From Athripsodes cinereus (lineage: Eukaryota > Arthropoda > Insecta > Trichoptera > Leptoceridae), in assembly GCA_947579605.1 (NCBI GenBank), contig OX388314.1, positions 11,529,982 to 11,593,981 of the forward strand: 64,000 nucleotides of DNA, written 5' to 3'. Shown in pieces: positions 34,680 to 46,735 of this stretch. Each line of letters begins with the position of its first letter. The stretch's first letter is position 1. Made by a program: the position numbers and the translations under genes. Below the pieces are notes generated by a model that was not told where the DNA came from, searched no databases, and saw only the letters and a program-made list of their open reading frames with translations.

Positions 34680-35260
34680 GATTCATGACTTTGTGAAAAG
34701 AGGTATCGGAGATTGTGGGATGGGTGTTCTCGCTAAGAATGTAGCGAATAAGTGAGGCCGAAGTAGAGGCAGAGACAGAGGCAGTGAACCAACCAACAGG
34801 AGCAGGAGGCAGTAGGCTGTAGTGGGTCGCGGGTACTCACTGTATACTATGTTCCTACATTTTATAGACACACTGCTGTACATAGGTACGTATAGCGTAC
34901 TATATTGTAAAAGTTCGTAGTGCCTAGCGCCTAGCCCTGTGCGGATAACGACGTCGCGACGCTAGCGCCGCGGGCGGCTTTTCCCGGCAGTCACAATAGT
35001 CCGCCTTGCGTAATGTCGTCGGTTCTTCGCTTACCACCTTAATTAATTCGTCATTTATTCAGGTTATAACGATTTGTTCCTAGTGTGAAGTGTTTTATTT
35101 ACTAAATATGTGTGTTGTTGAAATATTTTAACGGTGGCATGTATGCTTGACGCGATAATAACGAGTGAATTTAACTGTTTTTCACGCGTACTACTGTATT
35201 GTTTACCCACGTGAATTGGTCTGGGAAAAGCTGTGCAAAATAACCTATTAGGATTTGAAT
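34680..35260 (+). promoter_or_regulatory. Candidate promoter and non-coding first exon
   Basis: A purine- and GAGA-rich stretch (34740-34815) is followed by a CpG-dense segment (34915-35035) unlike the surrounding DNA, then ordinary AT-rich sequence ending at a strong donor, GAAT|GTAAGTACG at 35260/35261. Insect promoters often have GAGA motifs upstream of the start. Only short upstream frames are present, for example the ATG near 35109 that stops after 7 codons. The next plausible exon on this strand is at 47879. The link is an inference from position and strand. Confidence 0.35.
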
Positions 35261-36895
35261 GTAAGTACGAGTACTCAGCATTGTATTGAGAATCAGAGAT
35301 GATCTGCTCTTATAATCGGCAGATATTCCTCTAAAGATATGAATAGAAAAGTGTCACCACTATTAGTGTGGTCAATATAAGATATTGTGTGTCTGTCTAC
35401 ATGCTTTTCACTCTGATCTGTAATACATACACAATATTATGCTCATGTTATTCCACTTCTACTACAACATGTCTACAGCACAACACTATATTATATTAGA
35501 TATACCTACCTATCTAGGATAATAAAACTATTATACGACAGTCATCTCAAATTAACTTTTCTACACACTTATTAATGGAGATTTATATGTGAACCTTAAG
35601 ATCAACACACTCTTATATTCTGCAATATATTATCAGTTCTAATACAATGCAGGTGAGGCATGTCAAGCCATGTAAATATTTAGTGTACGATTTTGAATAA
35701 TTTTGTCGAATAGCTCATTTCATTTGTGTCTATTTTGAGTTTAGCTCAGCATCACCCCCTGGGAGTGTATCATATTTGAAAAGATGAGATTGTTAAAAAT
35801 TTACGTTATTTGAAATACAAATCTGTTTGATATTTTTTGATTAATGATTCTGAATTAACACGGAACATTTGTCATGATTAATATAGTGACGGTTCAGCTG
35901 GGATCTATTTAAATAATAGCATTTATATGTGAATAACTCACTCTTCAATATACCGATATGTTAGTTCAATCTCAATCCATCCAGCGATCTACTTTTGATG
36001 TACTATAAATGCAAACATTTTTAATTTAGGGTACACGTGTTTCTATCTTATGCATGCGCGTCTAAAGCAAACAAGCCTACAAAATATTATATCTACGCGC
36101 AGTACTTATGTACCTCGTAGTATGTTCAATGTATTACTTAGGTACAATCAATTTGAAACTATATACAAATAGTTGTACATATGTGTGTGAATTATTAAGA
36201 GATTATTCCAGTTATGAATCAAAACATCTCTTAATTACAATATCTCAATTAATTCAATGCTTTATATCATGTGAGTAAACAAAGATACACATATTTGTTC
36301 GCGATTAATCGTAATAATTGGAATCATCGTGCTCAAAGACTAATCAATTCAGATAATATGATAATTTAACACACTGAATGCTTAGTAATTACCTTTGGAT
36401 TAATTGCCAATCTCGTGCTTGAAGTAATAATTCAAAATAATTTTAATTCATTGGCATTGATGTTAGAAATTAATTTTTCTTAAATATTATTGATTTATTA
36501 AATTTAAAGTAGGTGCATTAAAGTTTTAAAAATTCGTTTCAATACTTATGTATTATTGATTTTTGTTTTGTAAAATATATTATGCTAGTACTACAAACTT
36601 ACATATTATGAAGTTAGTCGTATAGTAGTACTAGTATTTATCTATGTACTAGTGGTTTTATATTACAGTTTACTGTATTATATGAAGTATTAAAGTAAAC
36701 AAAGTATACCTACGTATTCTATTTGACTTGATTATACTTTTGAGCCAAATTTCACCAAGTATTGCCAACTTTCAATATGCTTAAGTAAAATGTAATATCT
36801 GTAAGTACTTAAAAAATATTTATTTTTATATTAAAATTATCGAGAAAGATGTGACCAATTACGCTTTCTATATTGTCATATCGAATTTTTCATTT
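35261..36895 (+). other. AT-rich, intron-like DNA
   Basis: No gene or assigned repeat; short frames only. If the donor at 35260 is used, this is intron sequence. Confidence 0.3.
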
Positions 36896-36990
36896 CTTTT
36901 CACTGATACCATCACGGTATTTCACATATGCGAGGTCGCCAGCAGACTTAGTGCACTGTGACAAACATGCGAATTGTCTTCTTCTTTCCC
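36896..36990 (-). mobile_element. TAG-tailed retroelement, degenerate copy
   Basis: ACCATCACGGTATTTCACATATG, GCCAGCAGACTTAG and AACATGCGAATTGTC correspond to the reverse complement of the 21240-21300 part of copy 1. Confidence 0.5.
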
Positions 36991-37064
36991 ATAAGTATTT
37001 CGGGATGATGTGTAAAATGATAAAAGCAAGTCGGAATATAATACGAGACAAGTATTTTATACTG

Positions 37065-37168
37065 ATATTTTTTTTTTAAATATATATCTGGGTTTTGTTT
37101 GTTATAAACCCAAATACAACAACCTTTCACAGTTAGCTACTAAAAGCTTGTGTCGTGAAAGGGGAGTA
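37065..37168 (-). mobile_element. SINE family 1, copy D (head missing)
   Basis: Keeps the T-run, the GGGTTTTGTT...AAACCC arms and the AAGCTTGTGTCGTGAAAGGG part, then stops; the tRNA-like head is missing. Confidence 0.75.
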
Positions 37169-37352
37169 TATGATATTGCATATTATATTATATTGCACTT
37201 AATAAGTATTATTAGGTAGTATGCTTACATTCCTTTTCCAGTCTCTTCAAGCCGCTAATCCTCTCAATGAATTACTTGAAGGGAGTATTATGTATTATTA
37301 TAAGCTATCTGAAACAATGTATACCCATGTTGTGTGCATATATATATAGTAT

Positions 37353-37522
37353 AGACACGTCTGAGCCCGTAGACAATTTGTACTTAGCGATCGTCTACTG
37401 GCGAACTTTTCGACAATCTACCTACACGTACCGTATAATTATGCGTTATTGTTGCAGTTATTGACGAAAATTCGTTTGTAGGCGATCGCCAAGTACAAAT
37501 TGTCTACGGGCTCAGATGTCTG
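37353..37522. mobile_element. 170-bp foldback element
   Basis: CTGAGCCCGTAGACAATTTG and CAAATTGTCTACGGGCTCAG, about 55-bp arms with a few mismatches, around a 50-base centre. Ends near GACACGTC and GATGTCTG. A MITE, family unknown. Confidence 0.65.
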
Positions 37523-37948
37523 TTTGAATGTTTTATATCCCTATAAATACCTACCATATATGCAGTTATTATTATTGTATACATTTAATCCTCGATAGGT
37601 CGACCCAGACATTGCGAATGGAATGCAGTCGGGCTTATATTATATTTTCATACATTACATTTGATGTGGTGTCCTTTTTATTAAAATTTATCCTTTTCCT
37701 CAATTTAGTAGTGCATTTGAGTAATGGTTTTTGTCATAAAAAAAAACTTTTCGTATTCATATTGTCGAAATTGCGGTTTTAAATATTATGCAGTCCACGG
37801 TTTAAATGATGTTATATTTTCTTACAACAGCACCCAAACAAATCGTATATCTACGTAGGTACTATACCTAATTGTAGTTTATTTCATTTCAGACTGTGAC
37901 TCACTAAATATTGGTATTAAAATTTTTGAAATAGTACATAGATTACGG
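37523..37948. other. AT-rich stretch
   Basis: Nothing recognised. Confidence 0.35.
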
Positions 37949-38132
37949 TGGCAAACCTCATCGCTGACATTGTACATCTTAAATTCAGCGATGAGGTTTG
38001 CCACCCATCCTGAATGTCTTGATTTTACATTGGCACGAAGAGGACAGCTTGCATGTTTCTTAGATGCAGCTGGTCTGCTGGTTACCCCACTTGTGGGATA
38101 TGCCGTGATGGTATAGTAGTAGTAGTAGTAGA
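37949..38132 (+). mobile_element. TAG-tailed retroelement with snapback start
   Basis: The element's GTTTGCCACCCATCC part is preceded by its own reverse complement: 37949-37968 and 37984-38003 are 20-bp inverted arms. The copy then runs to GTATAG(TAG)n. Confidence 0.7.
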
Positions 38133-38995
38133 CATAGATTAATATACGTCCATGTACTTCTAATGAATACATTTTATTCTGTTCAACACTAACGAGATTT
38201 TCCACAATGTTACATTGTATAAACAATATATTTCGACAATCGAGATATTTTATAGAATAAAACGCTTGTTTTGTTTATTTCGATTTGAGTTTTACTAATT
38301 GTTTAACAATTGAATGACCTGGTTCCAACTTACAGAGTCATTGTCAAACTGATCGGTTTCACAGTGATTTTGAAAGTCGAAAGCGAATATCATTATTAAA
38401 TAAAACTTAAACCATCTGTATTTGTGTACATAAATTAAAAGTTCCATTAGTCATCTTGCATCGTTAATTTTGTTTTATATATTATGATTGATTTCATATC
38501 CAATTACTTGTATGGTGTTGGTTTTTTTTATTAACAGATTAACGATGAATTACTTGTTTATTTTATTTTAATTACAAACAAACATGACACTGGAAATTTT
38601 TCATATTCGAAAAATAAACGCAAAAAATAACAACAATAATGAAATGATATAAAAAATGAAAAATTTCTTCAGAGTTTTTCTTTCAAATAGCTTGATTCAT
38701 TTATTGATATTCAAAAGTTTAATAACTCGATATTATTATCTTAACATAAATATATAAAGGGTTGTCTAGAAGATGTTGTATTACATCAAGTCCACCTATT
38801 GACTTGTATTTATTTTCGAACCGTTTTATAATTTTTGCCTTACTATTATTTAAGTGTAATTCCTTATTATTGTACTCTTTCCATTCTGTAGTTAGATAAT
38901 ATTTATTGTTATTTAGGATTAGTTTTTGTTTTTTTTAACACAGTTATGTAATAATGATGTGCAAAAAGAATAAATCTATCTATCTATTCCCTCAC
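38133..38995. other. AT-rich stretch with a hairpin motif
   Basis: At 38316-38350 TGACCTGGTTCC, CAGAGTCATTGTCAAAC give a weak GACTC/GAGTC-type hairpin related in layout to other Penelope-like motifs. No gene. Confidence 0.3.
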
Positions 38996-39395
38996 GCCGT
39001 ATCCCATGTGGGGTAGGCAGAGAGAACGGAACGCCAATTAGATCTGTCCTTACATACTTCTTTCGCTTCCTCTACAGTCATACAATTTCTCATGCAACGC
39101 ACGTTTTACCAACCATCCTCCTCAGCGATCTCATCTCCACAGCATTTTTATTGTTTTTTTTTTTAAAAAAAAGATATATCTGGGTTTTGTTATAAACCCA
39201 AATACAACCTTATACACCTTTCACACTAAGCTAAAAGCTTGTGCCGTGAAAGGGGAGTTTGCCGGCACCTGGTATCGAACCACGGACCCCTTGTTCTAAA
39301 GGCCGAGACTCTACCTCCAGGCTACCGACGAACTCAAGTTTATTCCACTTTCGTCCTTCTTCAACCATGTCCACGTTTCGCTTGCATACATAAGT
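38996..39395 (-). mobile_element. RTE-like LINE 3' part, split by a SINE
   Basis: 38996-39148 and 39336-39395 are the reverse complement of the LINE at 30029: GGGGTAGGCAGAGAGAACGG on one side, TTCAACCATGTCCACGTTTC on the other. The break corresponds to GTGGAATAAA in the intact copy. Its tail is (GATA)-like, not (TATAG). Confidence 0.75.
39149..39335 (-). mobile_element. SINE family 1, copy E, inserted in the LINE
   Basis: Complete: head, box B GGTTCGATACC, hairpin body, T-run and A-tail. A TTTATT-like duplication may flank it. The insertion postdates the LINE. Confidence 0.8.
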
Positions 39396-40445
39396 GTCTA
39401 AATAAATAAATAAAAAAAAATAGTTCGTGGTTTAATACTTTTTTCTGATCAAATAAATTAGTTTGCCTTACTACTATGTGTTCAGTATTAACACTTTCAC
39501 TGTGAAAGCTTCTATTGAAATTTCAGAGACTTGATTCTGAAGAACTAAAACCATCTGTATTGTAGTTACGTAGTTTCCTTATTATTATAATTCATTTAAG
39601 GCATATTCCATACACCCCGTATGAGTTATTTACGCACACCTTTGTAGTAAGTAAATAGTAAAGTAAGTATATATTTTCGTCATATACAAATGACAATGGT
39701 GCGATATAATCTTGTTGTAGGTTTAGTGAGTCGGCTCCGTGGTCACGTGTCTCCCACGTGGTATGAAAATATTTCGTGATCGTCTGTCTGATGTAAAAAT
39801 AAATCCTCATACTTAGCATTTCTGGACTTTACAATCAAATCATCAACATTAAACATAAGTTAAGTTATAATTATTATCTCAACAAATTTATACACAATGA
39901 ATTGATCTCACGGTGTGTAAAATGATTTAACATGACACCATAAAATTAGAAATTGAAGTAGGTTTATATTATTTTCGTTGCATTAGTTGCAAGATTCGTT
40001 ATGTTTAAATGCATCTTCACGAAAAATTTTTTTTTTACTTTTACACAAACGTGATTTGATTTCCTGGTTTTAATAACAGACTATTCGTTTGATAATAGAA
40101 GAAGATGTTGTAAAAGTTAATAAGTTTGAATTGAATCTGTTTCATTTTGATCTTGTTAGCTGTGTCGGCTGTCTTTTCATCGGCATATTTCTTATAAAAT
40201 TACGAAATTTATTTATTTCTCCATTAAATATACCTATACTTCTTTAATTTAATCTATTTATTATATTTGTTTATTGAGTATATATTTTTCTTTTTTTTTT
40301 GTATATAATAAGCATTTAATTGCTTTTTGCAGCATATAGTCCAGTGTGAGAAATATTATATTAAACAACCAATACTCATAATAATATTATTTTCACTGAA
40401 AATAACGTGCGTTTGTAGTGACGTAGTGACATTTTATGAATGTGT
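39396..40445. other. AT-rich stretch, nothing recognised
   Basis: Only short frames; none resembles a protein. Confidence 0.35.
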
Positions 40446-40488
40446 GCCTTTTACAGGACACTGAAAACTTACAGAAAAGAGTAGGGGA
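40446..40488 (-). mobile_element. TAG-tailed retroelement, 5' fragment
   Basis: CTTTTACAGGACACTGAAAA matches the reverse complement of 21100-21150. Confidence 0.5.
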
Positions 40489-42149
40489 CCTATACTTTGC
40501 CGAAGACTTCATGGGTCACATATTTGAAGGTTATTTCTATTCATGACGTTTTCTGATTGAATCCTGAAAGATCTTTAAGTGATGAGAAAACGAATTGAAA
40601 ATAATAAACTGTGTTGCAAACGTCCCTTTAAAGTGGACGTATAATAAAATTGAAATGTTATTTTTTTCAAATATTGAAAACAATAATGTGTTGAATTGGT
40701 TATTGAACAATTAATAATGCCGTTAATTGATGATATCAACGAGTCAATGAATCACGGGGAATCAAAATAAAGTCAAGACACAACAAAACGTGATAGAAAT
40801 AAGTACCTACCCACAAACAAACATATAGGTACCTACCTAAATAATATCATCTACATTATGTGTTATTGGGAACGTCGTACCTTGGTGCGTCTTACGCACT
40901 AATAGAGATGCAGCCAAATTCATTCAACAATCGATGAGTGAAAATTATAATATAAAAAATATATAATTGTATCAGCATCATTTACCATCATTCAATGCTC
41001 ATCAAATAACCTCTTCCATTCAGTTTGTCTTTATCTCGATTGAGTTACCTCTTTCCACGAATTCTAAGTGCTCTGATGTCGTTGTCAAAGGAATAGTGTA
41101 TTGCGAAAAAGAGCCATCTGGACAGATTAGCAGGTGATAAAAGTTTAATCAGGTTTCACAAAATTTAATTGAAATGAAACTAGTAAAATATCTTATTAAC
41201 ATTCAGATATATCAGCATATTTTTTTGTATGATTTTTGAAGCTAAAGATTCCTAGATCAAAACAAAAACAATTAATATTGAAATTGATGATCATTTGCTA
41301 CAACACGACCCATGCTATATAAATATTAAGTTTTGAAATTTTACGAAGGAATAACGTAATTGAAATTAATTTATTCAATATGTACCTCGTTGGGTGTTTA
41401 GTTACACTACAAAACTTCTATAACTTATAATTTAATTGAAATATTTTGTATGTTATGTGCTTATGTTTCAAATTGTTTCGAAATAGTTTTATTTGATGTC
41501 GATGTATTGTATTGACATCCATAGCATAGCATCTTGTTTAGCAGACGGTCGGCGATATAAGTCGAGCAGCTAACTAAAGAATGACCGCTAACTCCATGGT
41601 CTGGTGACTTTGCCACATTCTGGCATTGGATAAGTTTTGAAACCGTACTCTCATAGTATGTTATCTACATACATCACACAACAACATTATATACAACTAC
41701 ACCAAGTGTTAGGAAAAACTCCGGATAATCATTGTGATGAAATCAAAAATTATCAGAGAGAGAGAGAGATTTTTAAACAGTGTTACAATGCTCTATTTAA
41801 GTTATTGGGTAGTAAAATATAATATAACCCTGGGGGACAAGATAGTAATTTTCTTTTGTAAATCATTTTTCACTTTTAAACATATGTAACAATTAATCAA
41901 CTTGTATCATTAGTATATTATATCTGATTGTTAATTTGTGTTTGCTGTACTTAAATCACAGATTTACAAAATACATTCACATTTTGTTATGCTTTTTTGT
42001 TTTTGGTGCTTATGCCTTCTTTGGTTGTATGTACCTATATATATTTTACTTGTTTTTTATTACGTCTTTTTTTTTTTTTCTTTTGTGTACTTGGATGTGT
42101 ACATCAATTTTAATTGTGTCTTGTATCTCTCTCACTTTTGGTTGGTTGG
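40489..42149. other. AT-rich stretch
   Basis: A 119-codon frame at 41938-42297 is T-rich and hydrophobic by composition only and runs into the LINE 3' end. A (GAGA)n run lies at 41756-41770. No gene. Confidence 0.35.
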
Positions 42150-42240
42150 TAGAAATTGCCTAAAGGCAATAAACCCGCCATTTGTGTTATATTGTTTATT
42201 TCACAATAAAGATTATTTTATTTTTTATTTTTTATTTATT
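42150..42240 (+). mobile_element. LINE-type 3' end with TTGCC/GGCAA stem-loop
   Basis: ATTGCCTAAAGGCAATAAAC then CCGCCATTTGTG and an AATAAAG signal with an (ATTTT)n tail. Layout matches 3585-3720: a small stem-loop, ATAAACNCGCC, then a tail. Confidence 0.55.
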
Positions 42241-42876
42241 TTATTTAATCAATATAATCAATACACAGAGCACGAGTTTATGTGGTTTATTAATTAATAT
42301 TATTTCCAAGTATTAATTAAGATACTGTATAAATTGAACTGATTTCGTAAATAAATGCGTCAATGTTTGAATTGTTTTGTTCAGTTTGAAAAGTTTTCTC
42401 TCACCTCTAATATAACATGAATGGTTACATTTTTTATCAAATTTGTTTGGGTAAAATAACTTTCTATCTCACTTTAACAGACAATAAATTGATATCTTGA
42501 TTCTGGTGTACGCAATTATCCATGTAATGGCTTCAAATATCCATTTTTATTGAATAATGAAAATATTTTCCTTTCATATTACCTGTAGGTCCTACAAAAT
42601 TACTTTGTGCGTTCTGTATATTGAATTATTTATTATATTAATGTGAAGGAGACATAGACCCCGTAATTTCATTTATAAATGTCAATTTATACATTTTTAG
42701 ATTTAATAATTTGCCTTGAAGGAAAAGGAAGATGTATATTTTACGAATTTACTCAAATTCATGTATACTATTAAGCCTTAAACTAAAATCACAAAAAGTT
42801 CTAATTATTACCTACCCTTGGAAATGTTAACTAGACATTTAAAAAGTGTAACATGTCACCGTGTCAAGTCAGTAAA

Positions 42877-43500
42877 TTTTTCAACGATGACTGTCGAAAT
42901 ATATAATCAACTTTGGGGAAAGTTTCAAATTAAAATTTGTCATTGACGCTTTCCTGCATTTCGTTACCTTATTTTGTACTATTCTAGGTTCAAATTTTGG
43001 TCAAATTGAGTTAAGTATTAAGAAATAATAATAACATATACAAAATAATTTAATGAATATGAGTAATAAAATTTTTCAACAATGACTGTCGAAATATATA
43101 TTTTTTTTATATTTATTTTATTCATCAATACACAGTATACATTGAAATTACATTAATAAAACAATATAACACACAGTAAAAATGCTCCCTCCATAAGCAA
43201 CTTAATGCTTGTGCGGAGGGTCGGATTTCAATTATAACATTAACACACATATAAGAATCAGCTAGAAATATTAATACACATATAAGAATTTGTTACAAAT
43301 AGCAAACTTTCATATATAATATAATCCACTTTGGGGAAAGTTTCAAATTATAATTTGTCAATGACACTTTCCTGCATGATATTTCGTTACCTTATTTTGT
43401 AATATCCTAAGTTCAAATTTTGGTCAAAATGAGTTAAGTATTAAGAAATAATAATAACATATACAAAATAACTTAATTTATTTGAGTAATAAGATTTGTA
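42877..43500 (+). repeat. 195-bp direct duplication, second copy interrupted
   Basis: Unit A, 42877-43071, from TTTTTCAACGATGACTGTCG to GAGTAATAAAA. Unit B starts at 43072 with the same landmark, breaks at 43100, and resumes at 43312 with CACTTTGGGGAAAGTTTC. The units differ at a few positions. The sequence between is a separate insertion. Confidence 0.8.
43101..43311 (-). mobile_element. 211-bp retroposon inserted in the duplication
   Basis: Flanked by ATATATA on both sides (43094-43100 and 43312-43318). On the minus strand it ends GATGAATAAAATAAATAT and A8, so it is a poly(A)-tailed insertion. It contains a CCCTCC...GGAGGG hairpin (43188-43221). Parent unknown. Confidence 0.65.
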
Positions 43501-44416
43501 TTTAATAAGGCATGTCAATTTTTTTTATAGATATTTTTAATATTTATAATATATTTTCATTACAAAAACAAAACTTTAAAAAAGTCACCCTAAATCACAT
43601 AGGAAAGTTCTGCATTAAGGTAGCAATCTATTTTCTAAAACTAAGCAGTAGCTAGCGACTTTAAACTAAACAGTAAAATAAAAAAAAATGCTGCTTCTAT
43701 GATTCATAGATTAACCCTTTTATAGAGCAGTGAACATTGAAATTTTCCGAGCACTTGATTTGCCGTAGTGTTGTTCAGGTACGAGTATCGAACGTTATCT
43801 TGTACAATGGCACAGTATGAATCGCGTTTACAAAGTTATCTAGTACATGATGGTGATATACATAGGTACCTATACAGATGATAATAATATTATGTATAAT
43901 GAAATGCCGCCATAATCTTGTGCCAGTACGTCTGCGGTATTCTTAGAGACAAGAGTTTGAATAAAAAACGACAGCCAACTAAATATAGAAGCGAGACGTG
44001 GACACACCGATGATAATACGAGCAATCATAATATGTAGTGAAGAGTGTAGAATGTAGAGAGGAGATTCACTCTCTTACTCTCTGGACATTCATATTATTA
44101 CACGTCTAGTCATGTTCCAAACAACACCTGCCATTTTTACACATTATAATACTTAATCAAATTCCAAACCCGGCTTCTCTTAGATACTGGTAGTCATAAA
44201 AATCTTTAAAAAGCGATCGAATAAAATTAAACAAATTTTAGAATCAGTTATTGCCACATGTTGGGATTCATAAGAGATAACTTCGAAGCCTTTGGTACGT
44301 TATCCGGTAGCTGAAAAGAAAAAGATGGATCATGACTCATATCCCGTGTGTGTAAAAAGTGACGTTACCTACATTCATTATGATTAATTAACATGGATGC
44401 TCAAAACTATTGAACC
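43501..44416. other. AT-rich stretch, nothing recognised
   Basis: No frame or repeat assigned. Confidence 0.35.
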
Positions 44417-44725
44417 GTGGAGCACCCGGCAAAGAATAAGTCTACAACTCTTTTCCGTAAGTTTTCGAGTGTCCTGTAAAAGTCAGGTGTTCGAAAAAAT
44501 AAAAACAATACTATACTATGCTATGCTATACCCTCACGCCATGTCCCAAGTGGGGTAGGCGGAGAGAAAGGAACATTTACATCTTAAATTCAGCGATGAG
44601 GTTTGCCATCCATCCTGAATATCTTAATTTTTTGTATGCGTGAAGAGGTAATCTTATATTGCACGCAATTGGTTTTTACCCCACTTATGGAATGTGCTGT
44701 GATAGTATAGTGGTAGTAGCAGTAG
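44417..44725 (+). mobile_element. TAG-tailed retroelement with nested LINE end
   Basis: 44417-44502 is the head (CGTGGAGCACCCGGCAAAG) and 44575-44725 the rest up to GTATAGTGGTAGTAG. 44505-44573 is the reverse complement of the RTE-like LINE 3' end with its own TATAG/CATAG tail. The uninterrupted copy at 21066 shows that the inner piece is an insertion. Confidence 0.7.
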
Positions 44726-46145
44726 TTGTCGAAGATTAAAAGTAGGTATATATAATGTGCATGCAACAAATACAATTATAATAAAAGTGTGTAAGATAGA
44801 AGAATTAATCTCTATATAGTGATAATCTCGCCACTGCATATCATCACATTTTTTTCTTATGTAAACTGATTTGTTGATTTTGTTATGTGAATCATGATGT
44901 GCAAGAAGAACAAAATAAATAAATAAGTAAGATGTTCAATAAACTAATAACTGTGAGAAAATATTTAATTTCACCAGGGTCCTACAAAAACGACGACTCT
45001 TTAACTATTTTTTTGAAACATTTTATTTCCGACGATTTCATCAATAGATTAATAAAACAAATCGCCAGCTTACAAGTTTATTTATGTACTAAAAAAAGTT
45101 TCTGAAGCAAATTTTTGATATTAAATATTCACTTTCTTAAAAGTTTCGCAAATGGATAGGGTGCGAATCTTCTTCTTGTCTATATAATGACTATCGTCCT
45201 ACCTTTTCCCCATGAAAAAGGGGTAGGTATATTGAACTGACCAATGATTTTTACAATATTGTTAAATATTCTCAAAACATTATCCATCCACATACTCATT
45301 ACTGACGTGTTGATATTCAACCACTTGATATTCAATATCCTCTCAATATATTTAATATAGGTATAGCACCAACCAGTAAATTGTCTTCACTTTTCTTGAG
45401 TCGACGATTCGTGGAAAAGTTTAACACTCATCCCCGAGATAAGTATGTTGCTGACAATATGAGTCAGTGTTTCCGATCTAACTTACTTGGCTCAGGTGAT
45501 TGAGTAGATATTTATGCATGTAGTACAATATATTACGGAGTAAGTAAAATAATCTTTCATTCGTATTTCTCGTAGATAACACTTAACCAGTTCTTCTCAT
45601 TATATTCGCATGTTTCATCTCTTTCGGTGGTTTACGGACGTTTGCCAAACGGTGGTCGGAGGTCACATACCGATATACCACATCTCGTAGTACAATTCCA
45701 ACTTTATTATTATCACCATCCACTTTGTATTAATATGTTGTTACATTGTAATCAGGGATATTCAATCCAAATAAGTATTTAAAATTATCATAAATACAAA
45801 CACCTACACCTGTATTTTTTAAGAATCTCGGATCAGTAGTTGGCGAAATTGCCACATTACTTTGCTCTTGGAAACATTATAGGGTTGACTGGAAGACCTT
45901 AATTGTCAACTAAATCACCTTTTGGACTAAATATTTTATTTAACAGTACGTTGCTTAGAATTTTTGACCATTGCATTGAAGAGAAACCCACCTAACCCAC
46001 GGATGTCTTAGGAATAGAAGACTTTATTTGTCCGCATGTTCAAACCAAAATTGTCCTCACGGACAGGCCTGATAAAATTTTTAAGCATTTTTAAAAATAA
46101 TATCTATGATTTTTTACAAAGAGTTTAGAACTATTTTTTTTATCA
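44726..46145. other. AT-rich stretch
   Basis: Nothing recognised. Small GC-richer patches at 45600-45670 could not be assigned. Confidence 0.3.
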
Positions 46146-46305
46146 CTACTACTACTACTATACCATCACGGCATATCCCACAAGTGGGGTAGCCAGCAGA
46201 CCAGCTGCATGTAAGAAACATGCAAACTGTCCTCTCCGTGCCAATATAAAATCAAGACATTCAGGATGGGTGGCAAACCTCATCGCTGAATTTAAGATGT
46301 AAATC
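46146..46305 (-). mobile_element. TAG-tailed retroelement, reversed copy
   Basis: (CTA)n, ACCATCACGGCATATCCCAC, then the reversed body to CATCGCTGAATTTAAGATG. Well conserved. Confidence 0.75.
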
Positions 46306-46387
46306 ACACAGGCAAAAAATTGAGAAAACAGTAAAAATTAATGCTTGTCTTTTTCATTCTAAGCTAGTGAACTGCACAGCAACAAGA

Positions 46388-46525
46388 CAACCGGGTTAGT
46401 TGGAAGACATCGCATTTTAGCGATAAACTCGCCCTCTGTACATTGAATTGTATAAATGATATTTTCTATGTTAATTTGTATTATTGTAAACAATGTACAG
46501 TGAAGAATAAAATAAATAAATAAAC
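46388..46525 (+). mobile_element. LINE-type 3' end with ATCGC/GCGAT stem-loop, second copy
   Basis: GTTGGAAGACATCGCATTTT, AGCGATAAACTCGCCC, TGTACATTGAATTGTAT and GAATAAAATAAATAAATAAA. It matches 61378-61745 over its whole length. Confidence 0.65.
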
Positions 46526-46611
46526 ATCATGCCTTACGGAGTTTCGAATTACTAATCTTCTTTTAAATTACGATCATCTAGGTTTACCGTGAACATACCC
46601 GTACTACATGT

Positions 46612-46735
46612 TTTGACTACAGGTCAATTTTCGTAGCTACTTGTGTATTTTAGTTTTCTTCTCGCAACACTTTCTCGCAACGTCGTCTAAATTCGAACGA
46701 AAGCGTAACGCTAAAATATGTTTTGACTACTGATT
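46612..46735. mobile_element. Decayed copy of the 26805 foldback element
   Basis: Contains CAATTTTCGTAGCTACTTGT, CTCGCAACGTCGTC and AACGAAAGCGTAACGCTAAA, ending TGTTTTGACTA. The left arm is mostly deleted. Confidence 0.6.

Noticed and set aside
41938..42297. 119-codon hydrophobic frame as a membrane protein
   Set aside because: Hydrophobicity comes from T-rich DNA, and the frame ends in a LINE 3' end with an overlapping frame of similar quality.
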